Program-made: the position numbers and the translations under genes
Shown here: positions 1 through 11,702 of the stretch, piece by piece
Numbering within the stretch: the stretch's first letter is position 1
Layout: each line of letters opens with the position of its first letter
Notes under the pieces: model-generated
Told to the model about the DNA's origin: nothing
The model's database searches: none
Seen by the model: only the letters and a program-made list of their open reading frames with translations
DNA from: Mangifera indica
Taxonomy: Eukaryota; Streptophyta; Magnoliopsida; Sapindales; Anacardiaceae
Length of the DNA: 64,000 nucleotides
NCBI RefSeq assembly: GCF_011075055.1
Contig: NC_058141.1
Coordinates: 682,001-746,000, forward strand
Direction of reading: 5' to 3'

Positions 1-1752
1 TATGATTTGTAAAAAATGTCTTTTACCTGCATTGTCCTATGTACTGATGTGTAAAATTTTCAATCTGATCCACAACATAAGTTATTGTAAAATCATAAAT
101 AAAATGGAAAAAAAACCTGTTTCACCACTTTTTTTTTTATCTTAATGGTAAGACGTAAGAACAAGTTTTAGATATTTTATTCATTAGTTTTACATATATT
201 AAATTATCGAGACTTTCGTATCTTTGAAACAGTTTTGTACAATATTCTATGCTTGAAGGGCGTATTTGCAGAGTTTTAAGTTATAGGGTGTCCAATTTTA
301 TTACTTTTATCAAAACTCAAGTTTTCTTTCCTTCTTCTTCCTATCATTCATTTATTTAGAAGGTATTTGATTTAGGATAAATAAATATTACTCTAGTAAT
401 TTATCTTTATTATTTATATTATTATATTTGATTTATAAGTAATAAAAAATTCTAATAATTTTATTATCAATAGTGATGTAACACATAATATAATATAAAA
501 AGTAATTTTATTATTACTTTCATCTTAGATATTAAAAGTTTACTGAAATAATCTTGATCTTATTAAAATTATATTCATTGAGTTGTAGCAAATTATAAAA
601 AGTAATTGTATTATTACTTTCATCTTAGAGGATTGTATACTTGGAGTTGTAGGAGTTTGTATAAATGTCAATTTGGTGTTGGTATTATGTTCTAGAGAAA
701 GATATCAAACCATCTAAAGTTATTTTAAAATGTAGATTGCAAGAATAGGGTTATCTGTTATCGGCTTTTACCTTCGGAGGTTAGTCAAGTAAATCTTGAC
801 ATGGGAGCAATTCGGGACTTAACAGGTGACAGCGTCTTGAATGAATAAGGGATACTGGGTCAATGGGGTACAGTTGGAGGTTGCAATGCTGGACTGTTGG
901 CTGACTTGTTCAAGACCAACTACGGTGTCCATAATTTCCTGTGGAGGTTGGTTCAGCTTACACTGAGCTCTGCCGGCTCAAGTGCAACTTAAGGCAACTT
1001 TTCAGTTGTTGATATTCCTGAGAAATTTTTTATTTGTTTATTGCTTTGCTACTTTTTCTCCGACGGCAGTTGATTCTAATATTACCATGCAAGGATAGAT
1101 GCTCTCGTTTTGCTTTAACATCCCCTTCTGTGACAGGCGATTAGGTGAGGATAAGAATTTAGGATAACATCCCTTTTGTGACTACAAATCGATGTGAAAA
1201 TTGAACAAGCTGCGTATCCCAGATGGGAGCACATTGATGAAAACCAATCTTTGGAGAATTTAATTTGAAGGCCGCCTAACTTTTTACTACATAATCGTTT
1301 TCCCTTTTCAGTCCTTTACCCTCCCACTGGTTGTCAGGATTGTGCAGCCAAAAATATAATTAAAAAAAATTTTTATTCAATCCTTCAATGGTGATCAGTT
1401 GTAATTTAATTATATTCCCCAGTTGAATCTCCACGAGAATAAGTAATTTCACAGGGGATTTATTTGTAATTACAGTATCCTGAATTCTTATATAAATATA
1501 TTTCTTGTATTAATAGCTTGTTTGCTTAATATGTCTTTGTTTTGTGTAACTGATTTTTATTTCGTTTCCTAACATTTAGTTATACTTTCATTGCACTCTA
1601 TGACAGTTCTCAACAACCTGCATTTTATCATCGAAAAAAGTTGAGTCTTCCACACTTTAAACTATGGCATCTATTTATGATAATGAATTCAAGTTTTCTT
1701 GATACAATAATCTCTTTGTTGGGGCAATCTGGTACATCATAGAATTACAATA
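1..1752. other. Intergenic, AT-rich, no gene recognised
   Basis: No intact gene is visible. At about 364-560 there is a fragment resembling one end of the Tourist-like MITE found whole at 37.9 kb: it opens with a close match to AAGGTATTTGATTT and runs into AT-rich sequence, but no matching second end is seen. At about 748-990 the plus strand reads as roughly 80 codons with a single internal stop and a relatively high GC content. The reading includes GQWGTVGGCNAGLLADLF and looks like decayed coding sequence, but I do not recognise the family. Confidence 0.5.
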
Positions 1753-4700
1753 TTACTTTAATGACAGTGTCGAAGAATCTAGTTGCGATCTTGAAGGAGA
1801 AGTTAAGAAAGGCCTTGGTGGGATTTGCAGCATGTCAAGATTGCTTTCCAACATATCTATCACTCTGCTCATTGTTGGCCTATCTGAGGGCTTAGTCTGT
1901 ATGCACCACAAGCTCACTATCATCGTCTTTCTTATATAATTTTTATCCTCTTCATTTGAAATGCCATCCAATCCAAGCTCTTCATCTTCTTCAAGGCGTT
2001 TGTAAATCCAATGTGGAAAGTATATTTCACTGCTATTATCAACTTGAACATTTTTATTTTGTCTTCCTCCAGTCATTTCTAAAACCATCATTCCATAGCT
2101 ATAAACATCTGACTTGTGAGAGACCTCTCCAAAGTTTCTTGAAAATACTTCAGGAGCAATATAACCGATAGTCCTTCGTGCAACTGCCATCGATACGATA
2201 CTCTCTTTGTTGGGGCAAATTTTAGCTAGACCAAAATCGGAGATCTTCGGACAAAAATCTTCATCAAGAAGAATGTTATGAGGCTTTATGTCAAAGTGCA
2301 AAATTCTTGTGTTACAACCACGATGTAAATACTCTAGCCCTCGAGCTATTCCCATTACAATTTGGTACAACAGTTCCCAATTTAATGGATTCTTTTCATA
2401 TATGAACTTCTCTAGAGATCCATTCAACATAAACTCGTAAATAAGAGCTCTCCTATGGCCTTCAAAACAATAGCCTAAAAGAGTGACTATGTTGACATGA
2501 GCAGTTTTACTAATGCTAGCAATCTCATTGATAAATTCTTCACCATTACCTTTAGACTCAGTCAAGACCTTCACTGCAACATGACGACCATCATGTAGTG
2601 TGCCTTTGTAAACACCTCCATATCCTCCTTGGCCTAGTTTATGTTTGAATGAATTGGTCATAATCTTAACATTAGAATAACTATATCTTTTAGGCGCAAG
2701 TGATCCATGCTTCCTTAAAAATTGCTCAATGTTCTGGTGACTCTTACTTTTCTTGTTCCATAACATCATTGAAGTGTATGGTGACGATCTGTAGATGCAA
2801 AAGGCGACAGCTATCAACATTCCAGATATAACGATTGATATAGCTGCAATTAATTAAAGAAAAGGAGTCATTAGAACATATAGATCTGAATTTGTTATGA
2901 CAAATTTTAATGATTTAGAGATGATAATTCAACTTTTTGTATATATTTTAGCATCTGCATCATATCTTAAACTATTGAGTTGAAGACAATAAGTGCCCCT
3001 GGAAAATTAATTCTCCAGATGAAGTCATGCTTCCTGGAAAACTAGAGTAGAGGCAAAGAGTAAGAAATGTTTTGGACTGGGCTTATATTTATATATAACA
3101 ATGGATTTGTAGCCTGCATGCTTTGTAATTTTTGGGATTGGGATTTATCAGCATGCCCATTGCCAGGCCGGATTCGAGCAAGTCGAGCTCCAACTTGCTT
3201 GAGCTCAAGCTGGGCCCGATTTGTATATAACAAAGCTCGAGTTCAAGTTTGAGCTCGTTGAGCTCGTGGAAGCCAAGCTTGAACTTGACTCGAATTCGGC
3301 TCGACTTATTTTAAGCTCGAGTTTTTAACTATTTCATTATTAAAACAACGTCGTTTTGTATTAAAATTTTTAATTGAAAAATTTAACGAGTAGCTCGAGT
3401 TCGATCAAACTTATATAGGGTTGACTCGTTTCGCGCTCATTTGAGCCGAGCTTGAATAGGCTCGGTTCGAATCCAACCCTACCCATTGCCCTGTCGGTGG
3501 AACGATAACTTGATGTGATTTACTCAATTTAATAATAGGTAAATTTGGTCCACTAAACCCGGTCACAACTAAGACTAGACTCAAGCCAAGTTAAGTTTGA
3601 ATTTGGCTCGGCTTGAGTTTGGCGACAACTCCAAACTAAGCTCAGACTTGCCTTAACTCAATATTGTAGACCCCCAAAATAATGTAGTTTTGATGTATAT
3701 TGATCAAAATAATGTTATGTTGACCGTTTTGATTCGAGGTCTTCCAAGGTCGTGAGTCTAACAAGTTAAACACCTATAAGCTTGAGCTCAAGCTTGACAG
3801 TATAATACTCTCTTAGCTTGAGTTTGAGTTCAAACTCATCTAAAGAGAGTTTGTTTCGAGCTAAATTAGCAATTAAACTTGAGCTAACTTGGCTCAAATT
3901 TAACCCTAACCATAAGTCCTATTGGACTGGTTAAATTGGTTAGTTAGGGTTTTAAAACCATGAGAATAAGGAAAAAATTAAAAAAAACAATACAATATTT
4001 GCTTAAAAAGGGATATTACCAATTCCAGTGCCAAGCATAAATCTAAATTTCCCATCCCCTGCAACAAGTTAATTGTTATATAGAATATAGATCAGTAAAA
4101 AGCTACAGATAAAATTGAGAACAAACCATTTTGTAAAAAGCTGTAACTTACGGTTGCCCCTTCTTTTTGTCCCAGAACAATAAAAATTTCCCATTCTATC
4201 AGTTTGGCATTGCCCTCCAGCAAAAAAACAATCAAAGCATTCATTTGTTACATCCACTTGAACAGAGAATAAACTCGTTAACAAATAAGAATATTCAACA
4301 CTTTTTGGTGTCTTATTCACTTGGAAGTTAATAAGTGAGCACAGAGGTGGAGCATATTGAACATTATCAATTGGGTTTGTGTAATAGATATAAGAGTGCT
4401 GGGAGTTGTTGCAGGCACGACTGAAATTTTTTGGGATATTGTAATTGAGGGGGCATTCGTACAGGGATTGAATGAAGGGCACACGAAAAGAGAGAAAAGG
4501 ATAGATGGGAAGAGTCAAATTTTTCAAGTAGTTGCGGCCGCAATTTTTCTTGAGGTTTCCAAAAAGATATGGGTCCTTAATATTAATCGTATTATCCTGT
4601 GAGATTGCTGAAAAACTAAACCAATGTCCCTCCTTCCCAATCTGAATCTTTGGAAATTGTTCAGAGCAGTTATCTACAATCACCAACCCACAATCCGGAT

Positions 4701-4851
4701 TCGACCGATTGGAGAAGGGGAAGCTGATATTGCCCAAGAAACCACAACGGAAACTTGGACATCTTGAATTCACCCTCTTCTCTTCTTCGGCAGGGCAAAA
4801 ATGCATAAGGAAAGAGAGAACAAACAAAGTTATGTAAGAGAAGCGAGCCAT
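1753..4851 (-). CDS. LRK10L-type receptor-like kinase (LEAF RUST 10-like), 609 aa, 3 exons
   Basis: Plasma-membrane receptor-like serine/threonine kinase of the LRK10L-2/PR5K-like group. Exons are 4152-4851, 4020-4058 and 1753-2843, all with GT-AG borders; the total of 1830 bp is in frame. Residues 1-21 form a signal peptide ([21 protein letters not shown]). Residues about 25-235 are a cysteine-rich GUB_WAK_bind/WAK-associated ectodomain, with an [12 protein letters not shown] start and a [11 protein letters not shown] end. A 13-codon linker exon and a transmembrane segment (about 246-266) follow. The kinase has the glycine loop GQGGYG (317-322), VAVK lysine 338, HFD in place of HRD (429-431), DFG (449-451) and APE. 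The HFD form marks a non-RD kinase, as is usual for this family, whose members often act in immunity or hormone signalling. The large intron 2844-4019 holds two hAT-type MITEs. No frame damage is seen, so it is probably functional. The ligand is unknown. Confidence 0.93.
3164..3481. mobile_element. hAT-type MITE rich in GAGCTC motifs, 8-bp TSD CCCATTGC
   Basis: A 318-bp non-autonomous element in the second intron of the LRK10L gene. The left end CAGGCCGGATTCGAGC and the reverse complement of the right end, TAGGGTTGGATTCGAACC, form imperfect terminal inverted repeats. Perfect 8-bp copies of CCCATTGC flank it at 3156-3163 and 3482-3489, which is the hAT signature. The interior is made of degenerate GAGCTCGAGCTTGAGC-like words on both strands. 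Other members of the family are at 24691 and 44210. Confidence 0.88.
3570..3908. mobile_element. Diverged copy of the GAGCTC-rich hAT MITE
   Basis: The left end resembles TAAGACTAGACTCAAGCC and the right end is GGCTCAAATTTAACCCTA, matching the family termini seen at 3164 and 10793. The interior has repeated TTGAGCTCAAGCTTG words. No matching 8-bp duplication remains, so this is an older copy, in tandem with the one at 3164. Confidence 0.55.
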
Positions 4852-6130
4852 TGCAGAATAAACTATGGCTATGCACTAACTTGGTTGATAATATAGAAGC
4901 TTGAGTTCCTGCAATCACTTTCTTTCCTGAAGAAAAGTTGCCAGTCTTTCCAGACACGCCAGTTGACTTGGAAATTGCATAGGGAAGACTTGAGAAAAAG
5001 AAGGAAACCAGCGCAATTAAGGTCGGACAAAGACTACTTTATCATTACTACCAAATCACTTAATCACATCATGATACATCCATATTTATACATATTTATA
5101 TAAAAAAAAAATATACATATAATTTTATTTCTTAACAAGTGCACTCATTGGTGGTGTTACTACAAGTAGAACCCACATTACAGTAAGTCACTCCAATCCA
5201 TGAATTATAATGGTTATGTTCGATTAGAGTAACAGGCTAACAACGTCTTAACCACTCAAGTTTATTTGGAAAAGGTCTATAATGTGGATGTGAGGCCCTG
5301 TCCCTCATATGAGATCAATGATGGATTACAAGATAACCTACCAAAGCCCCATGTTGTCATCACAAATCTCTTTAAAAATTCACTTTTCATGTCTGTACTT
5401 CCAAAATTCGAGTAACCTCTAAATCATCACTATGCAACAAATATGGTGGTGTCAGGGAGAAGGACCAAAGTGTGAACTCTCCAGAAATTGTAGGAAAAAC
5501 AGAATAAATCTTTGAAAGAGAGGAATGTGCAAGTTGGGGCATTCTCAACTCTTGAATTCAAGAGACGGTGTTGTATGACAAAGAAAGGGCAGGAACCGAT
5601 TTATAGAGACAACTATATTTAGAGAATAAATTACTGATAATTCTAATTATGTTTATTTAATAGATTAAATTTTCAAATTTTCTTAATGACGAAACCAAAC
5701 TTCTAAATTATTTTATTAAAAAAATTAAACTTTTATTAATTACTAAAGATATCAAATTTACTTTAAAAACAAAACAAAACAAAACAAATAATTCTAATTA
5801 TGATTATTCAATATTTTAATAAAATATATTAAAAGTTTTATTATTCTATAAAAAAATTGAAAATTCGATTTTATTAGTAAAAAAATTTTAAAAATTCTAC
5901 CTTTTCAATAAAAAAATAGAAACATTTAATAAAAATAATTTTAATGATTTATTATTTAGAATTAGAAGAAAAAACCATAGAGGTGTAGTGGTCACTGACA
6001 CACCAAATCTAAACCTCCACAAATATCAAATTAAGACAATAATTAAAAGTCCGACCCAAACCCCGTTCAAACGGAAACAAATATCTGCAGAGCAGGATTC
6101 GAAAAAAGCTGTCTCAAAAAAAAACAAAAA
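4852..6130. promoter_or_regulatory. Divergent intergenic region between LRK10L and DUF1218 genes
   Basis: About 1.3 kb shared upstream space of the two divergent genes. It is AT-rich, with a short AAAAC tandem run near 5770-5790 and no gene, RNA or clear transposon ends. I could not fix a TATA box for either gene with confidence. Confidence 0.4.
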
Positions 6131-7917
6131 ATGAAAAAATTCATGGGTATGTCAGTCTCCATTTTAGCTGTAGTTACTTTTCTGCATCTCTTAGCCTTCG
6201 TCTTCGCCGTCGGAGCGGAACGACGTCGCAGCACTGTAGTATCTCTTACATCTTTTTTCCTTTTTTTTTTTAACGTTTTTCGAAAATAACATTTAAGTGA
6301 TTATTTTTTTTGTTTTTGAAGGCTAAGGTGGTGTTGGATCGGTCCGATGAGCGGACTTACTGTGTGTACTCAACGGACGCGTCGACGGTGTACGGATTGA
6401 CGGCGTTTGGTTTGCTATTGTTGAGTCAAGCTGTTTTGAACGGCGTTACGAGGTGTCTTTGCTTTGGAAAAGGCCTTGTTAGAGGCCGCTTATACACCAC
6501 TTGCGCCGTTGTCTTCTTCGTCGTTTCCTGGTAAAATTACCTTTCTATCCCTCTCGACTGTACTATTCTGATTCATTCACGTATTAGCTGAATTCTAGTT
6601 TTGAATTTTTTATCACAAATTTTGGAATTGTAACTGAAAGCGTGGCAGGGTGGTTTTGATGGAAAGTTGAAATTTGTGTACTTGTTTTAGCCAAGTAAAA
6701 ACTGAGGGTGTTTTTGAGATGTTATCGGAAATCATCTGATGAAGGGTTACCGATAATTATAATTTTATATAAACATTTTTTTATTAATTTATTTCTAAAA
6801 ACATACAGGACAATACGCACTAGGTTGTTTACTCTTCTTTTTTTTTTTTTAATATTTTAAAATAATTTAATCACATCTTATCACGACAATTCATATGAAC
6901 AATAGATTGTATATAAGAGTTTATAACAAAATTAGTTAAATGCTAGCAATATATTTTAGGTTCAAGCACAAGTACAACTTTAACCGTTAACATAAGTGTG
7001 CAGATTTTTCATTGTATTATCATTGTTTCTCTTTTTAGTAAGTATCTTAATGTGGGAAAAATTGAATATATGTGGGTGGAGGTTTGAAAATTTGAACATG
7101 GTTACACTTTTTTTACTAAGAAGAGTACTTTGCTTTTGGTTTATTTCTATTAACTTTCTTGGATCTCATTTTGTGGAATAGTGATTGTCTAGAAGGAAGA
7201 GAACATGGTTTACACTTGATTAAGGTTTCTGAAATAACAGGGGGTTTTTTTAAAAGAAGAATTGAATTGATCTTTTTGTGAATGTGAATGCCCTGTTGGA
7301 GTGTTTTGGAGATTATCGATGGTATATCTGGCTATTTCATCACACAAAATGGTTCTTTTTCAGTTGACATTGTGACACACCAAAGTACTGATTGATAAAT
7401 CCTCATTGATTTTGGAGCTAGGCGTCTATGCAGTGTTTTTGTTGTAAACAGTTTTAGTTTGTGTTACCATTTAGATTTCATGATAAGATCAAAATGTCAA
7501 GTATGGCGGGTTTTACCCTATGAAAATGTTGTTTCTTTAGTTTTTTTTTTTTTTTTTGCCACTTTTGTGGAGTGTGTATGAAGTGACACTTACTCAAAAG
7601 CACTAACCAGAAGTTTGAACAATGACAACAGGGTTAGCTTTCTGGCAGCCGAAGCATGCTTATTGGCAGGGTCAGCGAGAAATGCATACCACACCAAATA
7701 CCGTGGATTCTTTGTTGGAAATGACCTATCCTGTGCCACACTTCGCAAAGGTGTCTTTGCTGCAGCAGCAGCTTTAACATTGTTATCACTGCTAGCATCG
7801 ATTTTGTATTACTGGGCTCACTCCAGGGCTGACACCGGTGGATGGCAGAAGCATCAAAATGAAGGCGTTGGCCTGACAACACAGCGTCATCACCCCGGTG
7901 AATTTGAGAAAGCTTAA
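6131..7917 (+). CDS. DUF1218 family membrane protein (MWL/DESIGUAL-like), 199 aa, 3 exons
   Basis: Small four-helix membrane protein of the plant DUF1218 family, whose characterised members (MODIFYING WALL LIGNIN, VCC/DEAL) are endomembrane proteins affecting lignin or leaf symmetry. Exons are 6131-6235, 6322-6530 and 7632-7917; the total of 600 bp is in frame with GT-AG borders. The N-terminal hydrophobic segment (SILAVVTFLHLLAFVFAVGA) is a signal anchor or first helix. Next come the conserved YCVYSTDAS element, the helix around GLTAFGLLLLSQAVLN, the RCLCFG cysteines, a third helix (LYTTCAVVFFVVSWVSFLAA) and the last helix (FAAAAALTLLSLLASILYYW). The tail is short and hydrophilic. The start was chosen because it puts the hydrophobic segment right after five residues and the splice phases agree. 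The exact subfamily cannot be assigned by eye. Confidence 0.9.
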
Positions 7918-8097
7918 TTATGGTATGGGTAGATCAATTTTCCCCGTTTTGGTGATTGTGTTGAGAAAAAAAAAAATGGGGAAAGATTAATTTCAACCGT
8001 ATAGTATTCTACTGGATGGCTGCGTGATGTATATGTGTTGTGCTAGTGCTCAACTTTAGAAATGAAATAAGGTGTCCTGTATGAATTATTATATATT
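7918..8097 (+). terminator. 3' UTR region of the DUF1218 gene
   Basis: Sequence downstream of the stop at 7917. AATGAAATAA at about 8060-8070 and AT-rich sequence following it are plausible polyadenylation elements. The exact cleavage site cannot be read from DNA alone. Confidence 0.4.
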
Positions 8098-8270
8098 TGA
8101 GTAATGCTACATATACGTAATTTTTGTACACAATTTAAGAATATAGATAATATATCATCATGTGATTGAGTATTATTTTATCTTTAATTCAAAATCATTC
8201 AATCACATTAACATGTTATTTATATACTCAAATTGTGTATCAAAAGTATATACGTATAATTATATTGTAT
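8098..8270. mobile_element. AT-rich palindromic MITE (GAGTAATgCTACATATA family)
   Basis: Starts GAGTAATGCTACATATACG and ends with its approximate inverse (TATATACGTATAATTA). The interior is a near-palindrome containing ATCACATGAT and ATTATTTTATCTTTAATTC-like words. Related copies lie near 21350, 21520, 34980, 35155, 35335, 37712 and 39710. Confidence 0.55.
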
Positions 8271-8280
8271 ATATTTTATC

Positions 8281-8565
8281 TATGGTTGGATTTGGTCTGG
8301 ATTGAGCTCAAATAAAAGCCTACTTAAGACTGATTCAAATATAAAAAAGTTAGGTTGAGCTTGACAAACTAAAACTTTTTTTTGGGTTAATTTTGACAAA
8401 TTAAAACGTTAACTTGATTTTAAAACAATTTTATTTTAAATTCGAACCAAGTCTATTTAAACTAAATTTGTACTATAAAAACAAATCCAATATTTGGCTT
8501 GAATTTAATCCATTCAATCCAAGCTCAAATTTAAATTCATACTACTTGAATCAAACCTAATCTGA
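8281..8565. mobile_element. Diverged GAGCTC-rich hAT MITE
   Basis: The left end TATGGTTGGATTTGGTCTGG and the right end TTGAATCAAACCTA are decayed forms of the family termini (TAGGGTTGGATTCGA). Repeated TTGAGCTC/GAGCTTGA-like words lie between them. No flanking 8-bp duplication survives. Confidence 0.45.
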
Positions 8566-8575
8566 GTGTTATCTA

Positions 8576-9000
8576 TTATGGATGAAATATATTGGGACTT
8601 GAATCTTATGTTACGACGAGAGATTTGAGGACTTGAATCTCATGACACAAGAAGAGATTGATAATGGATTAATTTCATTGAGGCACATTATTCAAGAAGT
8701 ATTGCTAATTCCTTTGTATTATTAAAAATCATTTGTAATTTTTCAAAACCTTGTCGCAGTATAAAAGGAACTCACTGTAAATATGCAATATACCCTAAAA
8801 ATAGTGAGAGTGAAACAAAAACAATTGAGAAAAATGTTTTTGAATTTATATTGATTGAATAAGTGTTTTTCCTTGGAGTAACTGATGCAAGATTGGATTT
8901 TTATTCTCAATGGTTAGTGAATACTATCATTTGTGCTCTTAAAATTGTACTCAAACTAGGGTGAGTTAAATTCAGACCAAAGATTGGTCTCGGTTTTACA
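8576..9000 (+). repeat. Possible solo LTR (TATA-containing)
   Basis: A block beginning near TGTTATCTATTATGG and ending near GGTTTTACA. It contains a promoter-like GTATAAAAGG at about 8759-8768, followed by sequence of LTR R/U5 character. It has no internal coding region and no clear target-site duplication, so the call is tentative. Confidence 0.25.
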
Positions 9001-9463
9001 GGATATTATACCTTGAAAGAACTAATGAACGGGAAAAGAAAGAGAAGGAAGATGGGTTGAAGATTTCTGGATTTTGTGTGGATATAGGGTGATAGATGGA
9101 TAGTGAAAGGAACTGAAAGAAAAGAAACGGCTAGAATGAGAGAGTAAGATGAATTCAATTGAGAGGAATGGAAACAACAAAAAAAACAATCATTTAAATA
9201 ACTATGGTATACAATTGTAACACAAATAAATTTATGATAATGTTCCATTAACACCACATACTTTCATCACAAAACACACATACAACTAATTATATCGATC
9301 ACCATCCAATTGGGTGAAAGTAAGTCTTAAATGATAGTAAGACCAAGCTTGTTCAAACACTATAGACATACAAACCAAGAGATCTCTGCAACTTCCAACA
9401 GGATGCCCGTACGCTTCAATACTTCAGGCCACAAGCATATACATGTCCACTCTCATCCATCGG

Positions 9464-11589
9464 CTAGCGTGCCTCATATTGGACAACTGCAATGACCAAA
9501 ATGTTTAATGTTAAAAATCAAATGTTTGATCAATATGGAGTATAAAATGTAAAACATTTCAGTAAAAAGCACAACATATGTTGCACCAAAACATTAAGAG
9601 TGCTCACTCATTAATTACTTTTACAATCCCAGGCGCAAGGTATGGAAGTTGGATACTATATCCAAATTTATATTATTTTGAACTCTTCAATCTCAAAAGC
9701 TAACTTTTGAGGTGTGATTTTTTCAAAATTCATATCATTTAATATCAAAGTAACCATTATGTCTCTTAATAGCAATTATATGGTGCGAGTGTTGACGTCA
9801 ACATTGTAATGTTCGCCTAAGTCTAACAGGGAACTAGCACACAATCATCTCATATGGGCATCAGGGTTGTAGATTATGATGATATGTTACAATCTCAAAT
9901 GCAAAATATGAAATTTAGATCTACATCAAAAACTATGTGATTTTGATGTGGGGTTTTTATGATTTTGAGTTCCCTAAACTCAATAGCTAACTACTGGGGT
10001 GTAATTCTCCCAGGATTCATATCAATTACACATGACCAGGGTAAACATGAGAGACTATGGGTGAGAATTTCAGCAAAGCCTTCCAACATTAGAACCCCTC
10101 GATATACCAATTAGTAGAAGCCTTTTCTTAATGGGAAGAATGGCCAGTATAAATAAACATTCACACCCAAAAAAAAGAACAAGTCCACAGGCTATACATG
10201 ATGGACCTGAAGTTTAAATATTATCACCCGGAAAATATACATAAAATGCAAAATATGCTTGCACCATAACTAGGCAACATACTATCATTTGTCCTTCCAA
10301 CGCTTTTTATTCATAGTGCAAGCCAAGAATTTGAAGAACAAAGATATAGGCTCCAATCTCTTTCCAATGATACGAAATCTAAAGTTCGCAAATACTTCAT
10401 TTTATCCTCATCCCATAAGACATACGCAAACACCCCAATCGATCTCTTCTCTATCACTATAAAGTTATCAACTAACTTCAGCTCAAGAAATATGTACATA
10501 ACCATATCTCTTTAAAGCCCCATTCTAGCATTCATTAACTCGTTTAACAACATCAACCATTGACACAACAGATTGCATCTCCACTTGCACCAATAAAAGT
10601 ATACAAAAAGGGAACCGATAGTCTACCATAAAAACACAAACAAAACTCAAAAATACATGAAAGGGGATAAAATTTACCCACCACAGAATTCCAATCACTA
10701 ATAATGAAGAATAAGACCTATAAGAATAAAAGCAAACCAATTCAAATCAAACCATTTAATAACTATCAGACTTGATCCTTTAAAACCCTAAATAGGGCTA
10801 GACCCAAGCCAAGCCAACTTGGCTTGATGGAGCTCGGCTTGAGTTCGTTTGTATCGAGCTCAAACCTGAGTTTTTGGCTCAACTGGAAGCCAAACCGAGC
10901 TTGAACTAGAGGATGTTCAGTTTGGTCCAGATCACAACCATTCGGCTCTGATCAATTTGAGCTTTGTCATAGCTTGCATCAAGTTGAACTAAACAGTTGG
11001 CAAAACAATGTCATTTAGATAAGTATCAAAAGGATATTGTTTTAAGTGTGAAGTCGTTCAAGCTGAACTTGAACTTCCTTCAAGACCAGCTCAACAAACT
11101 CGTGCCACCCCTTTACCCGTTCAAGCTAAACTTGAAACAAGTCATGTTTGGACTCAACTCAGCTCAAATCCAACTTTAACCCTAATCAAGCTCATTACAA
11201 AAACTTCCAATCAAACTCCTTCATTCTGAGTCCACCTAAAACTTATCACAAAAACTTTCGGGATACAAAAATAAAAACCCTAAAACCTTAATTTATACTG
11301 ACTGCCTCAAATAAGCTAAATTTCCATAACTATAAACGATTGAAGGCCATAACACTTACTGCGACGAGTACGCTTCTTGTACAAGATACGATAACCGCAC
11401 TCGCGGCACTGAATCACATCACCTGGCTTGAGAGTGTTCTCCATTCCACAATCTACACAATTAAAAAAAAATTACCCTCTCCTCACCATCAAATTATGTT
11501 CATTAAAATCACAAAAAATTTTATATTTTCAATAAACTAAATACGGTACCTCCGCAAATGTAGCTGACGGGTTCTGGTTGGGGATCCAT
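9464..11589 (-). CDS. NRPB12: DNA-directed RNA polymerase subunit 12 (RPB12/RPC10), 51 aa, 3 exons
   Basis: Smallest zinc-ribbon subunit shared by the nuclear RNA polymerases (II, IV and V, and in most eukaryotes I and III). Exons are 11550-11589, 11360-11452 and 9464-9486; the total of 156 bp is in frame with good splice sites. The protein runs from [16 protein letters not shown] through [20 protein letters not shown] to IVQYEAR. The four zinc ligands are the CGDC and CREC cysteine pairs. The final exon encodes only IVQYEAR plus the stop and lies almost 1.9 kb away because intron 2 carries a TRIM element (9619-10024) and a hAT-type MITE (10793-11184). Length and sequence match the family over the whole protein, so I consider the gene intact. 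Confidence 0.95.
9619..10024 (+). mobile_element. TRIM retrotransposon (miniature LTR element), older copy, TSD ATTAC
   Basis: Terminal repeats at 9619-9737 and 9885-10024 flank an internal segment of about 147 bp with no coding capacity. The second LTR starts TGTTACAATCTC; the first has decayed to TTTTACAATCCC. Both end CATATCA. The 5-bp duplication ATTAC lies at 9614-9618 and 10025-10029. The primer-binding site has decayed to TTTAATATCAAAG, compared with the TTTGGTATCAGAG of its relative at 55342. The element lies in intron 2 of the RPB12 gene and its mobility would have depended on another element. Confidence 0.85.
10793..11184. mobile_element. GAGCTC-rich hAT MITE in RPB12 intron 2
   Basis: Left end TAGGGCTAGACCCAAGCC; right end CAAATCCAACTTTAACCCTA, whose complement reads TAGGGTTAAAGTTGGATTTG. 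The interior is full of GAGCTCGGCTTGAG and TTCAAGCTGAACTTG-like words. The 8-bp target duplication is no longer recognisable. Confidence 0.65.
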
Positions 11590-11702
11590 AGAGATTGCTC
11601 TGCGAGTTTTTGAGTCAAACGACTGAATTTTATAGGGTTTCAATGACTAAAAAGTAAAAACCCTGATTTATTCAGTCCAACAGGGTCAGCCGGTTTTTGT
11701 AT

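Noticed and set aside
4357..4602. 81-codon plus-strand frame opposite the LRK10L ectodomain
   Set aside because: Shadow of the cysteine-rich GUB_WAK exon on the minus strand.
9006..9257. Minus-strand frame of 83 codons
   Set aside because: Low-complexity Ser/Phe/Leu composition from GA-rich DNA, no domain, and lies next to the possible solo LTR.
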